64,000 bases of DNA from Pseudoalteromonas luteoviolacea NCIMB 1944 (GCF_001625565.1 NZ_AUXS01000075.1:248001-312000); one strand, 5' to 3'. Positions 50,382-60,093 are shown, numbered from the stretch's first letter. A program made the numbers and translations. The notes: a model not told the origin generated them from the letters alone.

Positions 50382-51290
50382 TTAATTATCTTCTATAGAG
50401 TAAGGCAAAGCCTTGATGTTTAGCGATACTGAAAGGATATCTTTCGGTCTCAGTACAGCTGAATTTTCTAGATCGTTAGGCAAAACGGCCAATGCATAGT
50501 ATGTTTTTGATGCTGCATCATATGCTTGGCGAATAACCTTGCCAGCCCGGCGCCAATTGTCTTCACCAAGTTGCATTTCAAGATCTTGCACGTCGAGGCT
50601 TGACTCTGATTGGCCTTGAACAATGAACATCGCGCGTTTGTTCTTGCCTAAATAACGCATGCGGGCAACAGTCTCTTGACCAGTATAGCAGCCCTTTTTA
50701 AAGCTAATGCCGTTTAGCGCTTGCAGGTTAATCATTTGTGGCACAAATTCATCTATGCCATGCTCACCGAGCTGAGGTTCTCCGGCGAGAATGTCGCGGA
50801 TCTCAAACGCGGTTGAATCACCTTCAACGGTAAATTGAGCAGGGAGAGATGTCGTGTTTTCAATAATTAAAATTAGGCTACTGTCATCGATTTTTAAGGC
50901 TTTACCGCCATTAAACGAACAGGCATTATTGTCTGTATCAAACTGCAAATTGAAGGTGTGGCAAACCTCATCGAATGAATCGGCTAGTACGCCAAAACAT
51001 TGGTGTTCGGACAAGTTAATGTCTACTTTTGCAAAGACGCCGTATTTACTTAACTCACGGCATGCAGCTTCAACCTCTGGCTGTGAGCCCAATAAACAAA
51101 ATGCATCGTCTAAACGCAATACGCGCAGCGCAGCCCATAACTTGCCTTTCGGGCTACAGTGACCAGTCCAAAGAAAGTTGTTATCTTGAACTAAGTTCAT
51201 ATCTTGTGTTACTTGTCCGTGAAGGTAGCTGAGTTTGTCTTGTCCGGATACTGAGAGCAAGCGAAGAGGGAGTTGGTATACTGTGGCCAT
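50382..51290 (-). CDS. ygfZ: tRNA-modifying protein YgfZ (folate-dependent, Fe-S cluster repair)
   Basis: The product of about 302 aa has the diagnostic KGCYTGQE motif (with Cys near residue 220) and a tetrahydrofolate-binding GcvT-like fold. YgfZ supports Fe-S enzymes such as MiaB and thus tRNA modification. The gene is divergent from sdhE (ygfY), as in E. coli. ATG 51290 starts MATVYQLPLRLL. It precedes slyD on the same strand. Confidence 0.92.
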   Translation of the reverse strand: MATVYQLPLRLLSVSGQDKLSYLHGQVTQDMNLVQDNNFLWTGHCSPKGKLWAALRVLRLDDAFCLLGSQPEVEAACRELSKYGVFAKVDINLSEHQCFGVLADSFDEVCHTFNLQFDTDNNACSFNGGKALKIDDSSLILIIENTTSLPAQFTVEGDSTAFEIRDILAGEPQLGEHGIDEFVPQMINLQALNGISFKKGCYTGQETVARMRYLGKNKRAMFIVQGQSESSLDVQDLEMQLGEDNWRRAGKVIRQAYDAASKTYYALAVLPNDLENSAVLRPKDILSVSLNIKALPYSIEDN

Positions 51291-51529
51291 CAAGCTGATC
51301 CTGCGTAAATATTTTAGATTATGTTACCTGATAAATGGGTCTTGAGGTAGGCAAAAGCAAGATCAAATGACAATAATTCTTAACAATGACTATGCAGTGT
51401 ACAGTTGCTTTTTAACTGCGCTTGTTGAGTTAGCGCAAATGAGTGGCGATCTAATTTTCCTGAACGACCAATTGCGGTTATACTGCGTGGCGAGATTTAT
51501 ATGTTCTAGATAAGAGGTATTTAAGCAAT

Positions 51530-51781
51530 ATGGAACAATTGTATCCTAAACCCCGCATAAAGTGGGCCTGTCGTCGAGGCATGTTAGAGCTAGATGTATT
51601 GCTTGAGCCATTCGTTGATGAAGCTTATGATCAGCTTAGCGATGCAGATAAACTCACTTTTCAGCGTTTGTTAGAAGTTGAGGATCCGGACTTATTTGCG
51701 TGGTTTATGGGACACGAGAAGTGCCCGCACCCGGAGTTAAGCAAAATGGTGCAATTTATTCTTGACCGAGTTCGCGTATAG
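51530..51781 (+). CDS. sdhE: Succinate dehydrogenase flavinylation factor SdhE
   Basis: The 83-aa product has the RGMLELD motif at residues 16-22, the signature of SdhE/YgfY, and four-helix length. It helps to attach FAD to SdhA and FrdA. It overlaps the next gene by 20 bases. A partner, ygfX, follows, as in E. coli. Confidence 0.95.
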   Translation: MEQLYPKPRIKWACRRGMLELDVLLEPFVDEAYDQLSDADKLTFQRLLEVEDPDLFAWFMGHEKCPHPELSKMVQFILDRVRV

Positions 51782-52172
51782 CATTGCTTTTAAAAAAAAT
51801 AATATAGACCGCAAAGCACTTGTGGTCTTTTTTGTGATTTTTGCTTTTTTATTGCTCGTCTTAATTCCAGAACTGTGGTGGCTACATTTGACGTTGTGTT
51901 ATGTTAGTTACCGTCATGCCTTATTTACCTGCACTAAAATAATGCCCCAAGAGGGCGATATTACACTGATTGAAAAGGATGCCTGGTTTAAACTAACCAG
52001 TGAAGCTAAGCATACAGAAGGCACGATAAGTTACGGTAAAGTATTTGCGTCGTTATTAATTGTAGAAGTGTATACTGAGTCTGGCGAGAAGGTTAAATTT
52101 GCTTTTACGGTTAGCGCAATGGGCTCGGATGCTTGGTCACACCTGAGCCGCATTGCCTTGCAAGCCAAGTAA
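51762..52172 (+). CDS. ygfX: YgfX-like membrane protein
   Basis: The 136-aa product has two hydrophobic segments (about 22-40 and 43-58) near its start and a small cytoplasmic remainder with strands. Position right after sdhE and the length match YgfX (CptA), a toxin-like protein proposed to inhibit division with SdhE. The start is probably TTG 51762, inside the end of sdhE. Sequence similarity to E. coli is low, so the name rests mainly on position and layout. It is convergent with nadB. Confidence 0.62.
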   Translation: MTEFAYSIAFKKNNIDRKALVVFFVIFAFLLLVLIPELWWLHLTLCYVSYRHALFTCTKIMPQEGDITLIEKDAWFKLTSEAKHTEGTISYGKVFASLLIVEVYTESGEKVKFAFTVSAMGSDAWSHLSRIALQAK

Positions 52173-52173
52173 G

Positions 52174-53769
52174 TTAGGGGGTTAAAATTGTTGGCTTGGG
52201 CTGATTGTGTTGCTCTGGGTAGTCTAGGGTATAGTGAAGACCTCGACTTTCCGTTCTTGCCAATGCGCTGCGAATGATAAGTTCAGCGACTTGCACAAGG
52301 TTTCTAAGCTCTAATAAGTTGTTACTGACTCTGAAGTTTGCGTAATACTCGTGTATTTCTTGTTTTAACAATTCAACTCGCCTAAGTGCTCGTTCTAATC
52401 GTTTTGTAGAGCGCACAATACCAACATAGTCCCACATAAACAATCTAAGTTCATGCCAATTGTGTGTGATGACCACCTCTTCGTCAGAGTCACTGACTTT
52501 GCTCTCATCCCAAGGAGACAAAGTAGGTATGTCAGGTTGAGTATCAATATTTGAGAGAATGTCTTGGGCCGCTGCATGGGCGAATACAATACACTCAAGT
52601 AGTGAATTGCTCGCCATTCGGTTTGCGCCGTGCAGACCCGTGTAAGCGACTTCACCAATCGCATAGAGGTTTGATATATCCGTTTTACCATTAAAGTCGG
52701 TCATGACACCACCACATGTGTAGTGTGCCGCGGGCACCACAGGGATAGGCTCTTTGGTGATATCTAGCCCGACACTGAGGCATTTTGCATAAATGGTTGG
52801 AAAGTGCTCAATAATGAAATCTTTGTTCTTATGTGAGATATCCAAATATACACAATTGGCACCCAATCGTTTCATCTCGTAGTCAATCGCCCGAGCTACG
52901 ACATCTCGTGGAGCAAGCTCTTCTCGCTCATCAAAGTCGGGCATAAAACGCGTGCCATCAGGTCGTTTTAAGTGTGCCCCTTCACCTCGCATCGCCTCGG
53001 TAATCAAAAAATTCTGTAATTCAGGGTGGTATAAGCTGGTTGGGTGGAATTGATTAAATTCCATATTGGCGACTTTACAGCCTGCACGCCATGCCATGGC
53101 TATGCCATCTCCACTAGAAACATCTGGGTTTGATGTATACAAGTAAACTTTACTTGCGCCACCTGTGGCAAGGGCGACATATTTCCCGGCAATAGACTCT
53201 ACACAGTTATGTTTGCGGTTGTATACATAAAGTCCATTGACTCTTTTGTCATCGGCGGTTATGTCGGTGATGAGGTCAATCGCATTGTATTGCTCAAGTA
53301 CAGTAATATTAGTGTGTTCGAGTACGCGCTCAACCAAGGTGGTTTGCACCGCTTTTCCTGTCGCGTCGGCTGCGTGTAAAATTCGTCTATGGCTATGACC
53401 ACCTTCCCGAGTGAGGTGATAGCGCTCTTTGCCTTTGCTATCAAACTCCATATCAAATGGCACACCTTGTTCAATTAACCACTTGAGGCATTTTTTGGCG
53501 TTAGATGCAGTGTAATGAACGGCTTCTCTATCACACAAACCACCACCGGCTTTTAATGTATCTTCAACATGAGATTCTATACTGTCGTTCTTTTTGTCAA
53601 ACACAGCAGCGATTCCGCCTTGGGCGTAAAGTGTTGAACCTTCCTTTAAATCCCCTTTACTGATTACAGTAACTTGGCAGTGATTTGCCAAAGAAAGAGC
53701 GAGGCTTAGTCCGGCTGCGCCGCTACCGACAATAATTACATCTGTCTGATGCTGCATTTTTTTCTTCAT
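52174..53769 (-). CDS. nadB: L-aspartate oxidase NadB
   Basis: The 531-aa flavoenzyme has an FAD motif VGSGAAGLSLALSLA near the start, GGIAAVFDKKNDS, HSHRRILHAADATGK and the fumarate-reductase-like ALATGGASKVYLYTSNPD. It makes iminoaspartate from aspartate, the first step of NAD synthesis. The start may be ATG 53769 or ATG 53757, which gives MQHQTDVIIVG. nadB is divergent from rpoE, as in E. coli. Its 3' end abuts ygfX with only one base between stops. Confidence 0.95.
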   Translation of the reverse strand: MKKKMQHQTDVIIVGSGAAGLSLALSLANHCQVTVISKGDLKEGSTLYAQGGIAAVFDKKNDSIESHVEDTLKAGGGLCDREAVHYTASNAKKCLKWLIEQGVPFDMEFDSKGKERYHLTREGGHSHRRILHAADATGKAVQTTLVERVLEHTNITVLEQYNAIDLITDITADDKRVNGLYVYNRKHNCVESIAGKYVALATGGASKVYLYTSNPDVSSGDGIAMAWRAGCKVANMEFNQFHPTSLYHPELQNFLITEAMRGEGAHLKRPDGTRFMPDFDEREELAPRDVVARAIDYEMKRLGANCVYLDISHKNKDFIIEHFPTIYAKCLSVGLDITKEPIPVVPAAHYTCGGVMTDFNGKTDISNLYAIGEVAYTGLHGANRMASNSLLECIVFAHAAAQDILSNIDTQPDIPTLSPWDESKVSDSDEEVVITHNWHELRLFMWDYVGIVRSTKRLERALRRVELLKQEIHEYYANFRVSNNLLELRNLVQVAELIIRSALARTESRGLHYTLDYPEQHNQPKPTILTP

Positions 53770-53924
53770 GTTAGTGGTTCTTAGCTTTTAAAGTTTTATT
53801 ACAACTACAAAGATAGCGTCTATCATATATCAATAGTGTTCGCTGGTACGAGATAAAAATATTAGTTGTGTATCGTCTACGACGAAGTAATACGGAGTAT
53901 TTTAAAAAAAATATCAAAAAAACA

Positions 53925-53951
53925 GAACTTTTTATTCATGGTACAGTCAGA
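53925..53951 (+). promoter_or_regulatory. Sigma-E promoter of the rpoE operon
   Basis: GAACTT (53925-53930) is the sigma-E -35 element, and after 16 bases TCAGA (53947-53951) matches TCTGA at 4 of 5 positions. It lies 65 bases before rpoE, so rpoE is expected to be self-activating. Confidence 0.75.
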
Positions 53952-54016
53952 CTAGCTGTAAAATGATGGCAACACTGCGCAAATATAAGTAATAACAAAG
54001 AGGAGTACCGGCTCGA

Positions 54017-54598
54017 ATGAACGAGCAGGATTTGGATTTAGAATTAGTTAGAAAAGTTCAGCAAGGAGATAAAAACGCCTTTAACTTATTGGTTGCCAAA
54101 TATCAAAATAAGGTGGCGGCGTTGATCTCTCGATATGTATCTAATTCAGGTGATGTGGCCGATGTGGCCCAAGAGGCATTTATCAAAGCGTATAGGGCAT
54201 TGCCAAACTTTCGCGGAGACAGTGCATTTTATACTTGGTTATACAGGATTGCGGTAAACTGCTCTAAAAATTATTTAGTATCTCAGGGGCGAAAAGCGCC
54301 TGCGAGTGATATCGATGCTGAAGAAGCAGAGGTTTACGATGGAGCTGATCAATTACGGTCTAATGCTTCGCCAGAAAGTCTGTTATTGAGCGATGAAATT
54401 AAAGCGGTCATCTTTAAAACCATAGATGAGTTGCCAGATGACTTGAAGACAGCGATTACCTTAAGGGAAATTGAAGGGATGAGTTATGAAGAAATCGCTG
54501 TGGTAATGGAGTGTCCTGTCGGAACCGTCAGGTCGCGGATTTTTAGGGCACGTGAGGCCATTGATAAAAATATTAACCCACTCATAGGTAAAGATTAA
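54017..54598 (+). CDS. rpoE: RNA polymerase sigma factor RpoE (sigma-E)
   Basis: The 193-aa sigma factor has region 2 (residues about 20-90, with GDVADVAQEAFIKAYRALPNF) and region 4 (about 130-185, with LPDDLKTAITLREIEGMSYEEIA and CPVGTVRSRIFRAREA). It directs transcription of envelope-stress genes at GAACTT/TCTGA promoters. ATG 54017 is preceded by GAGGAG 12 bases away. The stop codon abuts the start of rseA. rseA, rseB and rseC follow. Confidence 0.97.
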   Translation: MNEQDLDLELVRKVQQGDKNAFNLLVAKYQNKVAALISRYVSNSGDVADVAQEAFIKAYRALPNFRGDSAFYTWLYRIAVNCSKNYLVSQGRKAPASDIDAEEAEVYDGADQLRSNASPESLLLSDEIKAVIFKTIDELPDDLKTAITLREIEGMSYEEIAVVMECPVGTVRSRIFRAREAIDKNINPLIGKD

Positions 54599-55204
54599 AT
54601 GACGCAGTCAAAGTTTGATGTAAACAATGAGCAAATGACGTCTGAAATTTTAGACGCAGAGCGTGAACTCAAAATGGGGAACCAAGCTCAATTAGATGCA
54701 GATAAATTTGCTCGCTACGCGCTGATTGGCGATGTTATGAGACAAAAAGAGCAATCGACACCGTGTATCGATATTACAGCGAGTGTCGCTGCTGCAATTG
54801 CAGATGAACCTGTTTACAACATGACTGAAGAAGAGGCAGCACAAGAGCTGCAAAGCAAAAATAGTAATGTGGTGCAGATGTCTTTTTGGCGCCGGCCTTT
54901 ATCTCAAGTCGCCATAGCGGCGAGTGTCGCATTATGCACTGTCATTGGGGTTAACAACTTTACACCTCAAAATAACATTGATGCACAAGCGCCTATGTTA
55001 CAATCAATGCCTTTAACAGGCACAGTTGCGCCAGTGAGCTTATCGTCAGAACCGGCGATGCAATCAGCTGAACGTGGCGTTAGAGAACTGCAAAAGCAAC
55101 GCATCGGTGCCTTGGTACTAGAACATCAGCGCCAATCTAGAATGGCACATGCTCTGTCTAAGAATACAAAACAGACAGAAAAGGACAAACAAGAGGAAAA
55201 TTAA
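54599..55204 (+). CDS. rseA: Anti-sigma-E factor RseA
   Basis: The 201-aa product is a single-pass inner-membrane protein. Its N-terminal part (about 1-90) is the sigma-E-binding domain, with FDVNNEQMTSEILDAERELK and FARYALIGDVMRQK. A hydrophobic span lies at about 101-120 (LSQVAIAASVALCTVIG) and the C-terminus is periplasmic. DegS and RseP cut it in envelope stress. It starts directly after the rpoE stop. The periplasmic part has a Gln/Arg-rich tail. Confidence 0.9.
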   Translation: MTQSKFDVNNEQMTSEILDAERELKMGNQAQLDADKFARYALIGDVMRQKEQSTPCIDITASVAAAIADEPVYNMTEEEAAQELQSKNSNVVQMSFWRRPLSQVAIAASVALCTVIGVNNFTPQNNIDAQAPMLQSMPLTGTVAPVSLSSEPAMQSAERGVRELQKQRIGALVLEHQRQSRMAHALSKNTKQTEKDKQEEN

Positions 55205-55207
55205 ACC

Positions 55208-56161
55208 TTGATTAAATGGCTTGCGGTTGTACTGAGTGTAGTGCTAAGCACTCAGATATTCGCCAACGAAACTATCAATGCACGGCAACTCCTTAAAGAT
55301 ATGTCTTCAGCGGTGCAAGAGAGAAATTTTGACGCATCTTTTGTCGTTGTTAAAGGCAAAGGTATGGAACCATATCGATGGTTGCATGGGCAGGTAGAGC
55401 AAACCGATTTAGAAATTCTGACTTTATTAAATGGCGCAGGCTTAGAAGTTGTCAGAGTAGACGATGTGGTGACTTATTTTGAACCACAAACCGAGCCATA
55501 CTCTTTGAGTACAGATGTGATTGCTGGGCCAATCCCTGAGGTATTGCTACGCGATATTAGTACATTAGACTCGAGTTATGAGTTTGTCCTTGGAGGTAAA
55601 GAGCGTATTGCCGGCAGACCAGCTCAATTGGTTAGGCTGGTGGCAAAAGATGAAAGTAAGTTTAACTACTGGCTGTGGGTGGACTTGCAGTCCGCGCTGT
55701 TATTGAAAGCCGCGTATGTTAATCAAGATTCTGAGGTACTAGAGCAATTACAGCTGACTCATATCTCGGTTACAGAGCGACCAGCTAGCCAGCTACTGGA
55801 ATTAAAAGAGAAAACGCTACCTACTCCAATCGCAGCACTATCGGATGATGGTCCTGTTAAGCAACAAAATAATTGGCAAATAGGGTGGCTACCGAATGGC
55901 TTTAAGCTTCTTAAAGCTGACAGGCACAAGTTAGATTTGAATAATGAGCTAGCGGATTATTTTCTCTATTCGGATGGGTTGGTTGAGGTATCGGTATTTG
56001 TTCAACGACCATTGACTGGACAGCGAGCGAGTGGGGCACTCACTTCTGGCGCGACAACTGTGTATGTGCACAACGCAGGGGCGTTTGATGTCTCTGTGGT
56101 CGGTAAAATACCTGTAGAAACGGCTAAAAATATTGCAGAATCTGTAAAGCGTTCCTTATGA
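55208..56161 (+). CDS. rseB: Sigma-E regulatory protein RseB
   Basis: The 317-aa product has a signal peptide (IKWLAVVLSVVLSTQIFA) and a LolA/LolB-like N-terminal fold, a MucB/RseB domain with LLNGAGLEVVRVDDVVTY and WLWVDLQSALLLKAAYVN. RseB binds RseA in the periplasm and shields it from DegS until lipopolysaccharide intermediates are sensed. TTG 55208 is the likely start, 11 bases from GAGG. Its stop overlaps the rseC start by 4 bases. Confidence 0.9.
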   Translation: MIKWLAVVLSVVLSTQIFANETINARQLLKDMSSAVQERNFDASFVVVKGKGMEPYRWLHGQVEQTDLEILTLLNGAGLEVVRVDDVVTYFEPQTEPYSLSTDVIAGPIPEVLLRDISTLDSSYEFVLGGKERIAGRPAQLVRLVAKDESKFNYWLWVDLQSALLLKAAYVNQDSEVLEQLQLTHISVTERPASQLLELKEKTLPTPIAALSDDGPVKQQNNWQIGWLPNGFKLLKADRHKLDLNNELADYFLYSDGLVEVSVFVQRPLTGQRASGALTSGATTVYVHNAGAFDVSVVGKIPVETAKNIAESVKRSL

Positions 56162-56607
56162 TAGAACAAACACTCACAGTGTCTGAGCTAAAAGGAAACA
56201 CAGCTTGGCTGATTTCAGAACAAAAACCTGCATGTGAGGGCTGCAATGGTAAATGTGGCTCTCAAGTGTTTAGTAAGCTTTTTGGTACCCACAAAAAAGC
56301 GTTCCCCTTACCTAATTCATACAAGCTCAACGTCGGGCAAAAAGTGAAACTCGCATTGGATGACAGTAAAGTTGTACAGCATGCCTTGTGGGTCTATTTG
56401 CTGCCCTTGTTAATGGCGTTTTTAGGCATGTTTAGCGCGCTACTTATTTTTTCCTTACCTGAAATCGGCCAAATAGGCTTTGCCATAGTGTTTGCTGCCG
56501 TTGGGTTCGTGATAGCAAAAATGAAGGGGCAAAGCCTAAAACACGAGGTAAAAGTGATAAAAATTTATCCAATTAGCCTTCCAGTCACGCAAATAGATGG
56601 TGATTGA
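56158..56607 (+). CDS. rseC: RseC/MucC-family membrane protein
   Basis: The 149-aa product has a Cys-rich N-terminal motif CEGCNGKCGSQVFSKLFG and two hydrophobic segments in the C-terminal half (about 78-100, 105-125). RseC proteins modulate sigma-E slightly and are linked to electron transfer to SoxR (RsxC system). It overlaps rseB by the ATGA tetranucleotide and closes the rpoE-rseA-rseB-rseC operon. Confidence 0.9.
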   Translation: MIEQTLTVSELKGNTAWLISEQKPACEGCNGKCGSQVFSKLFGTHKKAFPLPNSYKLNVGQKVKLALDDSKVVQHALWVYLLPLLMAFLGMFSALLIFSLPEIGQIGFAIVFAAVGFVIAKMKGQSLKHEVKVIKIYPISLPVTQIDGD

Positions 56608-56674
56608 GTCAAATAAATTGTAAAATCGTCGTTTAATCTCTATTTGTGAATAACAGAAGTTTAGAATCCAGTAT

Positions 56675-58462
56675 ATGAAGCATATCCGTAACTTTTCAAT
56701 TATAGCCCATATAGATCATGGAAAATCGACACTTTCGGACCGCTTAATCCAGGTATGCGGTGGCTTGTCAGACCGCGAAATGCAGCAGCAAGTACTGGAT
56801 TCAATGGAACTCGAGCGTGAGCGCGGTATTACCATTAAAGCGCAAAGTGTTACCTTGAACTATACCGCACAAGATGGCGAAACCTATCAGTTAAACTTTA
56901 TCGACACACCAGGACACGTAGACTTTACGTATGAAGTGTCACGTTCATTGGCTGCATGTGAAGGTGCATTATTGGTCGTCGATGCAGGTCAAGGTGTAGA
57001 GGCACAGACGCTTGCTAACTGTTACACTGCAATTGAAATGGACTTAGAAGTCGTTCCAATTCTGAATAAGATTGACTTACCACAAGCCGACCCACTGCGC
57101 GTTGCAGAAGAGATCGAAGAAATTGTAGGTATTGATGCGCTAGAAGCTGTTCAATGTAGCGCGAAGACCGGTATTGGTATTGATGCTGTTCTTGAAGAGA
57201 TTGTAAAGGAGATCCCACCACCTGAAGGTGATGTGAATAAGCCATTACAAGCGCTGATCATCGACTCATGGTTTGACCCTTACCAAGGGGTTGTATCACT
57301 TGTACGTATTAAGCATGGCGAACTACGTAAAGGTGAAAAAATCAAAATTATGTCTACGGATCAAGTTCATATCGTAGATAAAATTGGTATTTTCACGCCA
57401 AAGCAAACCGAGACCGGTGCACTAACGAGCGGTGAAGTTGGCTTTATCATCGCAGGTATTAAAGACATCCATGGTGCACCAGTTGGTGATACGATAACCC
57501 TTGCAAAAACGCCAGCAGAAGAAACACTGCCGGGCTTCCAGAAAGTGAAGCCGCAAGTTTATGCAGGTATGTTCCCAATCTCTTCAGATGATTATGAAAA
57601 CTTCCGTGATGCACTGAATAAATTGAGCTTGAACGATGCATCTTTGTTCTTCGAGCCTGAAAACTCGACTGCACTAGGTTTTGGTTTCCGCTGTGGCTTT
57701 TTAGGCATGCTACACATGGAAATTATCCAAGAGCGTTTAGAGCGTGAATATGACATGGACCTTATCACGACAGCGCCAACGGTAGTGTACGAAGTTGAAA
57801 CTAAAGATGGCGTAATTCAAATTGATAACCCGTCAGATTTACCGCCGGTCAATGATATCTTAGAAATCAGAGAACCAATTGTAGAAGCTAACATCTTGGT
57901 TCCACAAGAGTACTTAGGTAATGTAATTACGCTATGTATCGAGAAGCGTGGTGTTCAAACTAAGATGAGTTATCACGGTAATCAGGTTGCCGTAACCTAT
58001 GAATTACCTATGGCTGAAGTGGTGATGGACTTCTTCGATAAACTTAAATCGACTAGCCGCGGCTTCGCATCACTTGATTACAACTTTAAACGCTTCCAAG
58101 TATCTGACATGGTTCGCTGTGATATTTTGATTAATGGTGATAGAGTGGACGCACTTGCGATCATTGTTCACCGTGATAATGCACAGAGCCGAGGCCGTCA
58201 GTTGGCTGATGCCTTGAGAGAGTTAATCCCAAGGCAGATGTTTGATATTGCGATTCAGGCTGCAATTGGCAACCACGTAATTGCCCGTACAACAGTGAAA
58301 CAGTTACGTAAAAACGTAATTGCAAAATGTTATGGTGGCGATGTGAGTCGTAAGAAAAAGCTATTACAAAAGCAAAAAGAAGGTAAGAAACGTATGAAGC
58401 AACTGGGTAACGTAGAAGTACCTCAGGATGCGTTCCTTGCAATATTAAAAGTAGGTAAGTAA
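56675..58462 (+). CDS. lepA: Elongation factor 4 (LepA)
   Basis: The 595-aa GTPase has the G1 motif HIDHGKST (residues 10-17), then ERGITIKAQSV, DTPGHVDFTYEV and LNKIDLPQADP, and the LepA-specific C-terminal domain ending KEGKKRMKQLGNVEVPQDAFLAIL-like. EF4 binds the ribosome and can back-translocate or help initiation. It lies 67 bases after rseC and 15 bases before lepB; in E. coli lepA and lepB form one unit. Confidence 0.97.
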   Translation: MKHIRNFSIIAHIDHGKSTLSDRLIQVCGGLSDREMQQQVLDSMELERERGITIKAQSVTLNYTAQDGETYQLNFIDTPGHVDFTYEVSRSLAACEGALLVVDAGQGVEAQTLANCYTAIEMDLEVVPILNKIDLPQADPLRVAEEIEEIVGIDALEAVQCSAKTGIGIDAVLEEIVKEIPPPEGDVNKPLQALIIDSWFDPYQGVVSLVRIKHGELRKGEKIKIMSTDQVHIVDKIGIFTPKQTETGALTSGEVGFIIAGIKDIHGAPVGDTITLAKTPAEETLPGFQKVKPQVYAGMFPISSDDYENFRDALNKLSLNDASLFFEPENSTALGFGFRCGFLGMLHMEIIQERLEREYDMDLITTAPTVVYEVETKDGVIQIDNPSDLPPVNDILEIREPIVEANILVPQEYLGNVITLCIEKRGVQTKMSYHGNQVAVTYELPMAEVVMDFFDKLKSTSRGFASLDYNFKRFQVSDMVRCDILINGDRVDALAIIVHRDNAQSRGRQLADALRELIPRQMFDIAIQAAIGNHVIARTTVKQLRKNVIAKCYGGDVSRKKKLLQKQKEGKKRMKQLGNVEVPQDAFLAILKVGK

Positions 58463-58477
58463 CAGGAATTATTATTT

Positions 58478-59413
58478 ATGGCAGGTTATTTTTCGGTCTT
58501 TCTCGTGCTGTTGACTTTGGGATCGGGCCTGATCTGGTTAATAGATCACTTAGTTTATGCACCAAAGCGTAAGGAGCGTATAGCGCTTGCACAAGGAGCA
58601 TCGGAGCAACCGCTGGACCAAGAAGTTATTGACCAGATTGCGCCGGTACCTGCCATAACTGATAGTGCAAAGTCTATCTTTCCAATGATCGCGGCAATTA
58701 CTGTGTTTCGGTCATTTATCTTCGAGCCGTTTCAAATACCGTCGGGCTCTATGATGCCAACATTGTTGGATGGTGACTTTATTTTGGTGCAAAAGTATGC
58801 GTACGGCATTAAAGATCCGGTTTGGCGTTCACAGCTAGTTGATGTGGATGATCCAAAGCGAGGAGACATAGCCGTATTCAAGTTTCCGTTAGACGAACGT
58901 ATTGACTTTATCAAGCGTATTGTCGGTTTGCCTGGTGATCGTATTGTGTATCGCAATCGTCAGCTTTTCATTAACCCAAAATGTGAAGAGGGTGAGCAAA
59001 GCCGAGATGGGTTGGCGTGTGGAGAGTTCAACAAGATTGATGTAGAAATTGTTAATCGTGATGAATTTAAGCAAGGTTCAATGCCACTAGTACGTTTGAC
59101 AGAATCTTTACCTGATGTTGAGCACGATATTTTAATTAACCCGAAAGCACTGGAATTGTCAGAGCGCTATTACCAACAACCAGGTACGCGACGCGATGAA
59201 TGGGTCGTTCCAGAAGGTAGCTATTTCGCTCTTGGCGATAATCGTAATAATAGTCAGGACAGCCGCGTATGGGGTTTTGTTCCTAAAGAAAACTTAGTTG
59301 GAAAAGCTGTATTTATCTGGATGAGTTTTGATTTCGAAAATGGTCCAAATAGCTTATTGCCAGGCTGGGTTCCAACAGGGGTTCGATTCGAACGCCTAGG
59401 TAATATTCAGTAA
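58478..59413 (+). CDS. lepB: Signal peptidase I LepB
   Basis: The 311-aa inner-membrane serine peptidase has two N-terminal transmembrane segments, the catalytic Ser in PSGSMMPTLLDGDF and the Lys in KRIVGLPGDRIVY. A longer insert rich in Glu and Pro follows box D (CEEGEQSRDGLACGEFN). It cuts signal peptides of exported proteins. rnc starts 2 bases after the stop. Length is close to E. coli LepB (324). Confidence 0.96.
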   Translation: MAGYFSVFLVLLTLGSGLIWLIDHLVYAPKRKERIALAQGASEQPLDQEVIDQIAPVPAITDSAKSIFPMIAAITVFRSFIFEPFQIPSGSMMPTLLDGDFILVQKYAYGIKDPVWRSQLVDVDDPKRGDIAVFKFPLDERIDFIKRIVGLPGDRIVYRNRQLFINPKCEEGEQSRDGLACGEFNKIDVEIVNRDEFKQGSMPLVRLTESLPDVEHDILINPKALELSERYYQQPGTRRDEWVVPEGSYFALGDNRNNSQDSRVWGFVPKENLVGKAVFIWMSFDFENGPNSLLPGWVPTGVRFERLGNIQ

Positions 59414-59415
59414 CA

Positions 59416-60093
59416 ATGAAAAAGAACGTCACAGAATTATATAAAAAAATAGGCTACGACTTTGCTGATCAAGCACTGCTTGAACAGGCAATGACTCATC
59501 GTAGCCACAAAGGTCAGCATAATGAACGCCTAGAATTTCTAGGCGATTCTATTTTAAGCTTTGTTATCGCAGATGCGTTGTACCACAAGTTTCCAAAAGC
59601 GCGTGAAGGTGATCTAAGCCGCATGCGTTCGACTTTAGTACGCGGTCAAACATTGGCTGAATTTGGTGTTGAATTTGGTTTAGGGGACTATCTGAGGTTA
59701 GGCCCTGGTGAACTTAAAAGTGGTGGTTATCGCAGAGAGTCAACGCTGGCTGATGCGGTAGAAGCGATTATTGGCGCGGTGTTTCTAGATTCAGACATCG
59801 AGACCTGTAAGACGCTTGTGCTTAAATGGTATAAAAGCCGTTTAGAGGCCATTTCTCCAGGACACAATCAAAAAGACCCAAAAACGCTGTTGCAAGAATA
59901 TCTGCAAGCGCGAAAATTACCATTACCTGCATATCAAGTTATTGATACAAAAGGGCAGGCACACAATCAGACATTCACGGTTGAGTGTACTGTAAAGGGT
60001 ATGGATAGTATTATTTCTGTCGGTAGCTCACGTCGAAAGGCAGAGCAAAAAGCCGCAGAGCAAGCACTGAAGATATTAAAAGATGAATCCTAA
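59416..60093 (+). CDS. rnc: Ribonuclease III
   Basis: The 225-aa enzyme has the signature HNERLEFLGDSILSFVIAD (catalytic Glu/Asp) and a C-terminal double-stranded RNA-binding domain (GQAHNQTFTVECTVKG). It processes rRNA precursors and some mRNAs. It lies 2 bases after lepB and overlaps era by 11 bases, so translation is coupled. The lepB-rnc-era-recO-pdxJ order is typical. Confidence 0.97.
   Translation: MKKNVTELYKKIGYDFADQALLEQAMTHRSHKGQHNERLEFLGDSILSFVIADALYHKFPKAREGDLSRMRSTLVRGQTLAEFGVEFGLGDYLRLGPGELKSGGYRRESTLADAVEAIIGAVFLDSDIETCKTLVLKWYKSRLEAISPGHNQKDPKTLLQEYLQARKLPLPAYQVIDTKGQAHNQTFTVECTVKGMDSIISVGSSRRKAEQKAAEQALKILKDES

Noticed and set aside
52161..52198. Inverted repeat CAAGCCAA...TTGGCTTG around the ygfX and nadB stop codons
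   Set aside because: Only 8-bp arms with a 22-base loop and no U run; too weak to call a terminator.
59377..59401. GGTTCGATTCGAACGCC, which looks like a tRNA T-arm
   Set aside because: It is in frame within the end of lepB and no acceptor or anticodon stems surround it.
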